From CANGYM01 sp044235825 (GTDB taxonomy: Bacteria; Pseudomonadota; Alphaproteobacteria; JAJTHO01; CANGYM01): a stretch of 29,302 bases of DNA. Below are positions 23,412 through 29,302 of the stretch, piece after piece (position 1 is the stretch's first letter; every line of letters starts with the position of its first letter). The notes beneath the pieces are model-generated. The model saw only the letters and a list, made by a program, of their open reading frames with translations, did no database searches and was not told the DNA's origin. Location of the stretch: contig JBIIHL010000017.1 of assembly GCA_044235825.1 (NCBI GenBank), positions 1 through 29,302 of the forward strand. Reading direction: 5' to 3'. Both the position numbers and the translations under genes were made by a program.

Positions 23412-24563
23412 TCAATCCCCCCCAAAGCGCACCGTCACCGCCGCTTGGGCGGCCAGACCCTCTTTTCGGCCCAAAAATCCCAATTTTTCGGTGGTGGTGG
23501 CCTTCACACTGACGCGCTTCAGCGGCAAAGCGCACAACGCCGCCAAGCTGGCCCGATACCGATCCCGATGGGGGGCAATTTTGGGGGTTTCCCCCATGAT
23601 GGTGATGTCCAGATGCTCCAAAATCCCCTGATGCTGGGCCAACTGTTGCAGCGCAAACCCCAGAAAAATTTTTGAATCCGCCCCCCGCCACGCCGGATCC
23701 GTGGGGGGAAAATGATCCCCAATATCCCCCAGTGCCATGGTCCCCAGCAACGCATCGGTTAAGGCATGCAGCGCCACATCCGCATCCGAATGCCCCGATA
23801 ACCCCTGCGAAGCCGGCAAACACAGCCCGCACAGCGTGATGGTTTGCTTGGTGGGATCAAAGGCATGAACATCAAACCCAAATCCGGTGACCCAGCGCGG
23901 GTTTTGGGTGTGTGTGTGGTGCATCAGATCCTCTGAAATGGTGATTTTGGTGTTTTCGGGGGCCCCGTCCGTGACATGCACCGCGTATCCGGCGGCGTGC
24001 ATGCGGGATCCCTCGTCCGTAAAGGGCGCATCGCCCGTTGTCTCAAAGGCATCCCGCAGGGCCGTGCAATCAAACCCCTGCGGCGTTTGAACACGGTAAA
24101 TCCCCGCGCGATCCAGCGTGGCCTGCCACAGGTGCCCGTCGCTTTGGCACACCGTATCGCTGATGGGCAAAACGGGACACACAGCTTTGTGGCCATCCCC
24201 CAGCAAAGCCGCCACCCGCGCAAACAGGGACAGGGGGGCCGACGGACGCGCCGCATCATGAATCAGAACATGGGGGGATGGGGCGGGAAAATCCGCAGAC
24301 GCAATCACCCTTAACCCACACAGCACCGAATCGGCCCGCGTTGCCCCCCCCACGCAAAAATGAACATGGGGATACTGGTCCCTCAGGGGATCAATCCACA
24401 CCCCATGATGCGCCCCATGCACCACCAACAGGGGATACGTACCCAAAAAACGATCCAAAACCATCACCAACGGCGAGGAATCCCCATAATACTGCTTGGG
24501 CACAGGCAGGTTGGCACGGGTGCCATCCCCTGCGGCCATAATCATCACAATGGGCTTAACCAT
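23412..24563 (-). CDS. ispDF: Bifunctional MEP-pathway enzyme IspDF
   Basis: 383 residues joining two non-consecutive steps of isoprenoid precursor synthesis. IspD part (1 to about 215): MAAGDGTRANLPVPKQY nucleotide-binding loop, HDAARP, TPQGFDCTALRDAF and TDEGSRM. IspF part (from about 225): GFGFDVHAFDP with metal ligands D231 and H233, GLSGHSDADVALHALTDALLG, GDIGDHFPPTDPAWRGADS, and VSVKATTTEKLGFLGRKEG. The D-F fusion is characteristic of alpha- and epsilonproteobacteria. First gene of the minus-strand operon with the ABC ATPase and aminotransferase. Confidence 0.97.
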   Translation of the reverse strand: MVKPIVMIMAAGDGTRANLPVPKQYYGDSSPLVMVLDRFLGTYPLLVVHGAHHGVWIDPLRDQYPHVHFCVGGATRADSVLCGLRVIASADFPAPSPHVLIHDAARPSAPLSLFARVAALLGDGHKAVCPVLPISDTVCQSDGHLWQATLDRAGIYRVQTPQGFDCTALRDAFETTGDAPFTDEGSRMHAAGYAVHVTDGAPENTKITISEDLMHHTHTQNPRWVTGFGFDVHAFDPTKQTITLCGLCLPASQGLSGHSDADVALHALTDALLGTMALGDIGDHFPPTDPAWRGADSKIFLGFALQQLAQHQGILEHLDITIMGETPKIAPHRDRYRASLAALCALPLKRVSVKATTTEKLGFLGRKEGLAAQAAVTVRFGGD

Positions 24564-24882
24564 GGGGCACCACGCTTGGTTTTAAAATTCCTAAACACAC
24601 CCCACACTACGGCAAAACACGGCCTGTCACAAGGATGAAGGATAGAAAACAGGGCTGTTCATTTCTATAAAACCCTATGTTTTTCGTCATTCCGGACCAG
24701 CGAACGCAGTGAGCGCCGAGCCGGAGTCCAGCGCAAATGCCAAAACGCGAAGCGTTTTGTGCCTTGGTTTTAAAATCAAAAGGCAAAAGTCTGTGCCTTT
24801 TGATAGTGACGCTGGATACCGACTATGCGTTGGCTTTCGCGCCCTTGTCTGGTATAACGATGAACCTGAGTGGAGATGTTCA
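24564..24882. other. Intergenic region ispDF to tRNA-Gly
   Basis: 319 bp without a credible gene. The left 120 bp should carry the ispDF promoter on the minus strand, but no clear consensus is seen. The remainder is the nested palindromic repeat listed separately. Confidence 0.6.
24684..24860. repeat. ~177-bp nested palindromic repeat element
   Basis: Ends are TCGTCATTCCGGACCAGCG and, inverted, TCGTTATACCAGACAAGGG. Moving inward are TCCAGCG (24727-24733) against CGCTGGA (24810-24816), then two complete hairpins: CAAAACGC-GAA-GCGTTTTG (24741-24759) and CAAAAGGC/GCCTTTTG (24777-24784 and 24795-24802). It carries no ORF that looks real. The layout fits a non-autonomous palindromic repeat of the kind with CGTCATTCC ends seen in several proteobacteria. 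Confidence 0.65.
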
Positions 24883-24957
24883 TGGAGCGGGTGAAGGGAT
24901 TCGAACCCTCGACTTCAACCTTGGCAAGGTTGCGCTCTACCCCTGAGCTACACCCGC
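24883..24957 (-). tRNA. tRNA-Gly (anticodon GCC)
   Basis: 75 nt including the encoded CCA. The acceptor stem GCGGGTG/CACCCGC is perfect, the D-arm contains GCTCAGGGGTAGAGC, the anticodon stem is CAACC/GGTTG around loop TTGCCAA (anticodon GCC), and the T-arm has GAGGGTTCGAATCCCTTC. It lies 39 bp downstream of a 5S rRNA gene and is probably co-transcribed with it. Confidence 0.97.
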
Positions 24958-24996
24958 GATCAAAAAGCGGATCTTTAACGATCAGAACTTCAAAGA

Positions 24997-25110
24997 CTTG
25001 GCGGCGACCTAATCTCCCACATCTTAAGATGCAGTACCATCAGCGCGGAACGTTTTCACTTCTGAGTTCGGAATGGGATCAGGTGTTCTCCGTTCGCCAT
25101 AACCACCAAG
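24997..25110 (-). rRNA. rrf: 5S ribosomal RNA, not linked to 23S
   Basis: About 114 nt. The ends pair (CTTGGTGG with CCGCCAAG), and the conserved internal stretch ACACCTGATCCCATTCCGAACTCAG and GGTACTGCATC..GATGTGGGAGA are intact. On its 5' side is only 151 bp of AT-rich sequence before the divergent aceA gene: no 23S or 16S sequence is present. Upstream on the minus strand, TTGCGT-17-CATAAA (about 25166-25138) is a weak promoter candidate. Confidence 0.95.
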
Positions 25111-25261
25111 TCGTTGAAGGTCTGGTTAAGAGAAGGCGTTTATGCCACCCCAAAAATCAAAACGCAAGAAAAAAATGACAAAAAAAAAGACAACATGATT
25201 TTTTAATTTTGGCACTATATAGAAAGAAGCGAATGTACCTAAAAAAAACAGGAAAATCCCC

Positions 25262-26542
25262 ATGTCCATCCAATCATCCATGTTTGAATCCTTAACCCAG
25301 GCCCCCGCAGGGCGTTTTGACGGCATTACCCGTCCCTACAGTGTGGATGATGTGAAAAAACTCCGCGGATCGGTGGCAATCGAACACACCTTGGCGCGTT
25401 TGGGGGCCCAGCGGTTATGGGATTTGCTGCATACCCGTCCCTATGTTCATGCCCTGGGGGCGCTCTCGGGGAATCAGGCCATGCAGATGGTTCGCGCAGG
25501 CCTTTCCGCCATTTATCTCTCTGGCTGGCAGGTGGCCGCCGATGCCAACACGGCGGGCGCCATGTATCCCGACCAAAGCCTGTATCCCGCCAACGCGGGG
25601 CCAGAGCTGTGCCGCCGCATCAATCGGACCTTTCAACGGGCCGATCAAATTGACACGGCAGAGGGCAAAAACGCCACCCATTGGTTCGCCCCCATTGTGG
25701 CCGATGCCGAGGCTGGCTTTGGCGGCCCATTGAACAGTTTTGAGCTGATGAAAGCCTACATCGAAGCCGGCGCCGCAGGGGTGCATTTCGAGGACCAGTT
25801 GGCATCAGAAAAAAAATGCGGCCACTTGGGCGGGAAGGTATTGATCCCCACGTCGTGGCACATCCGCACGTTGGTGGCGGCCCGTTTGGCAGCGGACATT
25901 ATGGGCGTGCCCACCCTGATTGTGGCCCGCACCGATGCCGAAAGCGCAAAGCTGATCACCGCCGACATTGACGCCAGCGACCGCGCCTTTACCACGGGAG
26001 AGCGTACTTCCGAAGGGTTTTACCGTCTGAAAGACGGCACGGGTCTGGATCATTGCATTGCGCGGGGCTTGTCCTTTGCCCCCTACGCCGATTTGCTGTG
26101 GTTTGAAACGTCAAAACCGGATTTAAAACAGGCCAAAACCTTTGCCGATGCCATTCATGCCAAGTTTCCTGGGAAAATGTTGGCCTATAACTGCTCGCCG
26201 TCCTTTAATTGGAAAGCCAATCTGGACGATGCCACCATCGCCACCTATCAGCAAGCGCTGGGCGCCATGGGGTATAAATTTCAGTTTGTGACGCTGGCGG
26301 GTTTTCACGCCCTGAATTACAGCATGTTTGATCTGGCCAGCCAGTACCGCGATGCGGGCATGGCGGCGTATTCCAAACTGCAACAGGCCGAATTTGCCGC
26401 CGAATCCCGTGGCTACACCGCCACCAAGCACCAGCGGGAGGTAGGCACCGGCTATTTCGATCTGGTGGCCCAAACCATCGCCAGCGGTGCCTCCTCCACC
26501 ACCGCCTATCAGGAATCCACGGAGACGGATCAGTTTCATTAA
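25262..26542 (+). CDS. aceA: Isocitrate lyase
   Basis: Glyoxylate-shunt enzyme splitting isocitrate into succinate and glyoxylate. 426 residues, the normal bacterial length. The catalytic loop KKCGHLGGKVLIPT is at about 184-197. Other signatures: YLSGWQVAADANTAGAMYPDQSLYP, PIVADAEAGFGG, AGAAGVHFEDQLASEKKCGH, IVARTDAESAKLITADID and LAYNCSPSFNW. A CAGGA site lies 10 bases before the ATG. Malate synthase is not in the window. It is divergent from the 5S gene, and a repeat copy begins four bases after its stop. Confidence 0.97.
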   Translation: MSIQSSMFESLTQAPAGRFDGITRPYSVDDVKKLRGSVAIEHTLARLGAQRLWDLLHTRPYVHALGALSGNQAMQMVRAGLSAIYLSGWQVAADANTAGAMYPDQSLYPANAGPELCRRINRTFQRADQIDTAEGKNATHWFAPIVADAEAGFGGPLNSFELMKAYIEAGAAGVHFEDQLASEKKCGHLGGKVLIPTSWHIRTLVAARLAADIMGVPTLIVARTDAESAKLITADIDASDRAFTTGERTSEGFYRLKDGTGLDHCIARGLSFAPYADLLWFETSKPDLKQAKTFADAIHAKFPGKMLAYNCSPSFNWKANLDDATIATYQQALGAMGYKFQFVTLAGFHALNYSMFDLASQYRDAGMAAYSKLQQAEFAAESRGYTATKHQREVGTGYFDLVAQTIASGASSTTAYQESTETDQFH

Positions 26543-26545
26543 GGG

Positions 26546-26763
26546 ATGGGGAGTGGGGAGTAGGAAGTGGTGAGTGGGGAGTAGGGAGTAGGGAGTGGGG
26601 GAAGTTTATGTTCCCTCTCCCGCTTGCGGGGGAGGGGTAGGGAGGGGGTTTCGTTACAAAATCTTTGTTCGATAACAAACAGATAGGGGTTACGGCCCCT
26701 CTCCCCAGCCCTCTCCCCGAAGGGGAGAGGGAGAATCCTACTCCCTCCTCCCCACTCCCCCCT
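26546..26763. repeat. Repeat copy 4: heptamers plus type Y cassette
   Basis: GGGGAGT/AGGGAGT heptamers (26546-26600), then a type Y cassette (26611-26735) almost identical to the one at 21727-21850, including AAAATCTTTGTTCGATAACA and the inverted ends, then ACTCCC heptamers to 26763. The array begins four bases after the aceA stop codon. The cassette ends differ from the earlier copy at only a few positions. Confidence 0.85.
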
Positions 26764-26781
26764 TTAAAGGTGTTTTTCCAA

Positions 26782-26832
26782 ATGCCCTTTGCGTGATATA
26801 CAGGCAGCACACGCAACTTTGATAAAGGGCAT
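26782..26832 (+). promoter_or_regulatory. Structured leader before ribE
   Basis: An outer stem ATGCCCTTT (26782-26790) pairs with AAAGGGCAT (26824-26832), and an inner stem TGCGTG (26790-26795) pairs with CACGCA (26810-26815), around a 14-base loop. The AAAGGG strand is the only Shine-Dalgarno-like sequence before the ribE ATG at 26840, so folding would hide it. A TATACA box (26797-26802) with a poor -35 lies in the loop, so part of the region may instead be promoter. It does not match the FMN riboswitch consensus. Confidence 0.45.
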
Positions 26833-26839
26833 ATCCTCC

Positions 26840-27439
26840 ATGTTCACTGGCCTAATTCGCACCGTTGGAACCCTCACCGCCCTTGAGGGCACGGGGGATG
26901 TTACCGTGACCATAAAAACCGATTTGCCGGATCATGATTTGGCCATGGGGGCGTCGGTGGCGTGCAACGGGGTGTGTTTAACTGTGATTGAGCGGGGTGA
27001 AAACACCTTTTCCGCCCTGATGTCCACGGAAACGCTGGACAAAACCACCTTTGGCCGCGTGCGGGTGGGGGATCGGGTGAATCTGGAGCCCTCGCTGCGT
27101 TTGGGCGATGCCCTCGGCGGGCATTTTGTGTTTGGGCACGTGGATGCCTTGGCCACGGTGGTGTCCATCACGCCCATGGAGGAGAGTTATGATGTGATTC
27201 TGGCCCTGCCGCCGGCGCTTTTTCCCTTTGTGGCGCCCAAGGGATCGCTGGCGGTGAATGGGGTGTCCCTGACCCCCAACACGGTGGTGGATCACCATGT
27301 GTCGCTGCGGATTATTCCCCATACGTGGGCGAATACCATGTTTTCATCGCTTTCGGTGGGGGATTCTGTTAATATCGAGGTTGACATGCTGGCGCGTTAT
27401 GTGCACCGGCAACAGAGCCAAAAGACGGATACCCCATGA
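26840..27439 (+). CDS. ribE: Riboflavin synthase, alpha chain
   Basis: Converts two 6,7-dimethyl-8-ribityllumazine molecules to riboflavin. 199 residues from the ATG at 26840, where the invariant N-terminus MFTGLI begins; the frame stays open to 26789. Two homologous lumazine-binding barrels are visible: ASVACNGVCLTVIERGENTFSALMSTETLDKTTFGRVRVGDRVNLEPSLRLGDALGGHFVFGHVDA, and KGSLAVNGVSLTPN...WANTMFSSLSVGDSVNIEVDMLARYV. It overlaps ribB by four bases (ATGA). Confidence 0.96.
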   Translation: MFTGLIRTVGTLTALEGTGDVTVTIKTDLPDHDLAMGASVACNGVCLTVIERGENTFSALMSTETLDKTTFGRVRVGDRVNLEPSLRLGDALGGHFVFGHVDALATVVSITPMEESYDVILALPPALFPFVAPKGSLAVNGVSLTPNTVVDHHVSLRIIPHTWANTMFSSLSVGDSVNIEVDMLARYVHRQQSQKTDTP

Positions 27440-28479
27440 CGTTCTGCACCGTTGAGGATGCCCTGACCCATTTGAAAATGGGCAAAATGATTGTTGTTGT
27501 GGATGATGATGATCGGGAAAACGAGGGGGATTTGGTGATCCCTGCGGCCTTTGCCGATGCCGCCGCCGTTAATTTTATGGCCAAGCACGGGCGCGGCCTG
27601 ATTTGTCTGGCCATGACACGGGAAAGGGTCAGCGCTCTGGGCCTGCCCGCCATGGTCGCCCATAACCGGTCGCGTCACCAAACGGCCTTTACGGTGTCTA
27701 TTGAGGCGCGGGAGGGTGTATCCACCGGCATTTCCGCCTTTGACCGCGCCCGCACCATTGCGGTGGCCATTGATCCCGTCTGCGGGCGCGAGGATCTGGC
27801 CAGCCCAGGCCACGTGTTTCCCTTGGTGGCCCAAGATGGCGGCGTGCTGGTCCGCGCCGGCCATACTGAGGCCAGCGTGGATCTGGCCCGATTGGCGGGC
27901 TTAAACCCCTCTGCCGTGATTTGTGAAATTATGCACGACGACGGCAGCATGGCGCGGGGGGAGGATTTGCAGGCCTTTGCCCGCACCCATGATCTGCCCA
28001 TCTTAACCATTGCCGATTTGATTGCGTGGCGCCGCCAGCGCGAGCGTCTGGTGCGCTGTCTGTCCACCGAAACTGTGGACCATAGCCTGTTGGGGCCCGC
28101 CACCCTGTATGTTTACGAAAACACCCTAACCCAGCGGCAGCATCTGGCCTTGGTCAAGGGCACCCTGCACGGGGATCAGGTTCCGTTGGTCCGCGTGCAC
28201 ACGTTGCAACTGGCGCCGGATATGCTGGGGATTTCAGACAGTTTGCATCGGGCAGCGGCCCTGTTGAAGGACGCCCCCGCCAGCGTTCTGGTGATCATGA
28301 ACACCCATGACGGGATGCAAACCCCCAACCCCAGCACGACGTTGCGGGAATATGGCATCGGGGCCCAGATTCTGGTGGATTTGGGGGTTCAGTCCATGAC
28401 CCTGCTCTCCAACACCACCCGCACCATCGTAGGGCTGGAGGGCTATGCGCTGGATGTGCGGGATGTGCGGGGGTTTTGA
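27436..28479 (+). CDS. ribB: 3,4-dihydroxy-2-butanone 4-phosphate synthase with degenerate GTP cyclohydrolase II domain
   Basis: 347 residues. The N-terminal RibB domain (1 to about 200) is intact: VVDDDDRENEGDLVIPA for metal and substrate binding, MAKHGRGLICLAMT, DRARTIAVAID, GHVFPLVAQDGGVLVRAGHTEASVDLARLAG and CEIMHDDGSMARGEDL. The C-terminal ~140 residues follow the GTP cyclohydrolase II fold but lack the zinc-binding cysteine triad (the matching segment reads VRVHTLQLAPDMLGISDSL), so only RibB activity is expected. This degenerate RibBA-like form is common in alphaproteobacteria. Overlaps ribE, forming a ribE-ribB operon. Confidence 0.95.
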   Translation: MTFCTVEDALTHLKMGKMIVVVDDDDRENEGDLVIPAAFADAAAVNFMAKHGRGLICLAMTRERVSALGLPAMVAHNRSRHQTAFTVSIEAREGVSTGISAFDRARTIAVAIDPVCGREDLASPGHVFPLVAQDGGVLVRAGHTEASVDLARLAGLNPSAVICEIMHDDGSMARGEDLQAFARTHDLPILTIADLIAWRRQRERLVRCLSTETVDHSLLGPATLYVYENTLTQRQHLALVKGTLHGDQVPLVRVHTLQLAPDMLGISDSLHRAAALLKDAPASVLVIMNTHDGMQTPNPSTTLREYGIGAQILVDLGVQSMTLLSNTTRTIVGLEGYALDVRDVRGF

Positions 28480-28488
28480 GGGGGACAG

Positions 28489-28765
28489 GTGGGGAGTGGG
28501 GAGTGGGGAGTGGGGAGTGGGGAGTAGGGAGTAGGGAGTGGTGAGTGGGCAGAGATTCTTATTCCCCTCCTTTGGAGGGGTGCCCCGTAGGGGCGGGGTG
28601 GTTAGTGCGCCACACCCCCCGTCAAAACCACCCCGTCAGGCTGCGCCCGACACCCCTCCAAAGGAGGGGAATGGACCTACTCCCCGAGTGGGGAGTAGGG
28701 AGTGGGGAAAGGTTATGTTCCCTCTCCCGCTTGCGGGGGAGGGGTAGGGAGGGGGTTTCGTTACA
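28489..28765. repeat. Repeat copy 5: heptamers, type X cassette, heptamers, partial type Y cassette
   Basis: The longest composite. GGGGAGT/AGGGAGT heptamers run 28489-28549. A type X cassette (28561-28672) has 22-bp perfect inverted ends starting ATTCCCCTCCTTTGGAGG. A second heptamer array follows (28687-28707), then the left half of a type Y cassette (28718-28765) that stops at CGTTACA, just before the stop codon of the next minus-strand gene. It starts about 10 bases after the ribB stop codon, so it fills the gap between two convergent stop codons. Arrays of four or more GGGG runs with 3-base spacers could form G-quadruplexes. Confidence 0.85.
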
Positions 28766-28767
28766 CT

Positions 28768-29181
28768 TTAGCTGTCTCTTCGGGCTTCGTTTCTTATTTT
28801 ATGTCCAATAAAAAAAAGACAATCCTCGTCGAATATTTTCCCAAGATATGCTCTATTAACATCAGGTGGTACAACGGGCGCAACCGAATTTAAATCCGTG
28901 ATCCACCAGTGTCCTTCAGAATCTACAGTAACATTATCCCAGAAAAATTTACCTACTCTAGCCCCTCCTCGTCCCACAAAAAATCCTAACTCAGAGAAAG
29001 ATTCATGAAAAATCATGAATCTTTCTCTGAGCTCTTCGATAGGAGTAGGATTGTTCTTTTGACCCGAGTAAAAAATTGCCTCTAAAAGGTGCTTTGTTAA
29101 TCTTTCCCCCTGAATATGATTATAAATACAATACATAAATGATCCGTCAGAAAAAACCACTTGATATGGGGGAATCCAGGG
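28768..29181 (-). pseudogene. AT-rich ORF, probably 5'-truncated; kinase-like C-terminus
   Basis: The frame is open from just after a stop at 29184 to the TAA at 28768. The first usable start is a GTG at 29160, giving 130 residues. The codons before it read PWIPPYQ, which look like continuing protein rather than leader, so the real N-terminus is probably lost. The segment DNVTVDSEGHWWITDLNSV resembles the asparagine and DFG-like end of aminoglycoside/protein-kinase-fold families, but the HRD-type motif is not evident, so this is weak. Base composition is AT-rich relative to ribB. It could be an intact short gene. Confidence 0.5.
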
Positions 29182-29185
29182 TCAT

Positions 29186-29302
29186 TCAATAAACCTTTGT
29201 TAGGATTTGGATGGCTTTGTAGGTTTTTCGTTGGAAGAATTGGATGCCTTCGGTGAATTTTCCGATGGTTTTGTCCAAGATATGAACGACCAAGCCATTG
29301 AT
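29186..29302 (-). CDS. C-terminal end of an unidentified protein (cut by window edge)
   Basis: The minus-strand frame is open from the window edge for 38 codons to a TGA at 29186-29188, reading INGLVVHILDKTIGKFTEG followed by a basic, helical IQFFQRKTYKAIQILTKVY end. It does not belong to the frame of the following ORF (offset by one base), from which it is separated by only a few bases. Product unknown; too short to assign. Confidence 0.4.
   Translation of the reverse strand: MNGLVVHILDKTIGKFTEGIQFFQRKTYKAIQILTKVY

Noticed and set aside
24709..25178. Plus-strand ORFs across the palindrome, tRNA and 5S region
   Set aside because: They read antisense to RNA genes and through a palindromic repeat.
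26205..26816. Minus-strand ORF of 203 codons
   Set aside because: It runs through the repeat copy and antisense to aceA; its residues are repeat translations.
26543..26839. FMN riboswitch upstream of ribE
   Set aside because: The conserved FMN-riboswitch blocks are absent. The region is heptamer/type Y repeat plus a simple two-part hairpin.

Overview
The window looks like a chromosome segment of a flagellated alphaproteobacterium of moderate GC content. Several independent signs point there: a fused ispDF gene, a SciP/DUF1153 (CtrA-inhibitor family) gene beside fliI-fliJ, the ihfA-merR gene pair, an alphaproteobacterial type RibB with a degenerate second domain, and gene-transfer-agent (GTA) type terminase and tail genes. 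Order and genus cannot be fixed from the sequence alone.

Layout. 1-5 kb (minus strand): tyrS, an AT-rich unknown gene, a small two-helix channel-like protein, and topA. 5-8 kb (plus): fliI, a fliJ-like gene, a sciP-like gene, ihfA and a MerR-type regulator. 8.2-9.8 kb: a stand-alone HerA/FtsK-like ATPase gene, then a 119-bp MITE-like element with terminal inverted repeats and a 5-bp direct repeat, sitting exactly between two convergent stop codons. 9.9-14.9 kb (minus): a sulfate-binding protein with its Rrf2 regulator, argS, and a stomatin/NfeD pair.

15-21.5 kb is the accessory stretch. It carries a GTA-type terminase large subunit, the C-terminal part of a GTA tail-tip protein, a GH24 lysozyme and a small holin-like membrane protein, all on the minus strand. 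A small membrane ORF with its own terminator and two complete type II toxin-antitoxin modules (DinJ/YafQ-like and HigB/HigA-like) lie among them on the plus strand. Portal, capsid and most tail genes are absent, so this is a dispersed or eroded GTA/prophage set.

21.8-29.3 kb returns to core metabolism: an ispDF-ABC ATPase-aminotransferase IV operon (minus), tRNA-Gly(GCC) and a 5S rRNA gene with no 23S beside it (minus), isocitrate lyase aceA (plus), and a ribE-ribB operon (plus). The window ends in AT-rich unknown ORFs.

The most distinctive feature is a family of repeats between 16.3 and 28.8 kb. It consists of heptamer arrays (unit GGGGAGT/AGGGAGT) joined to palindromic cassettes of two types. 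Copies abut the stop codons of six genes, and one copy supplies the last codons of the aminotransferase gene. These repeats, the 119-bp MITE and a separate ~177-bp nested palindrome show a genome with several active or recently active small non-coding repeat families.
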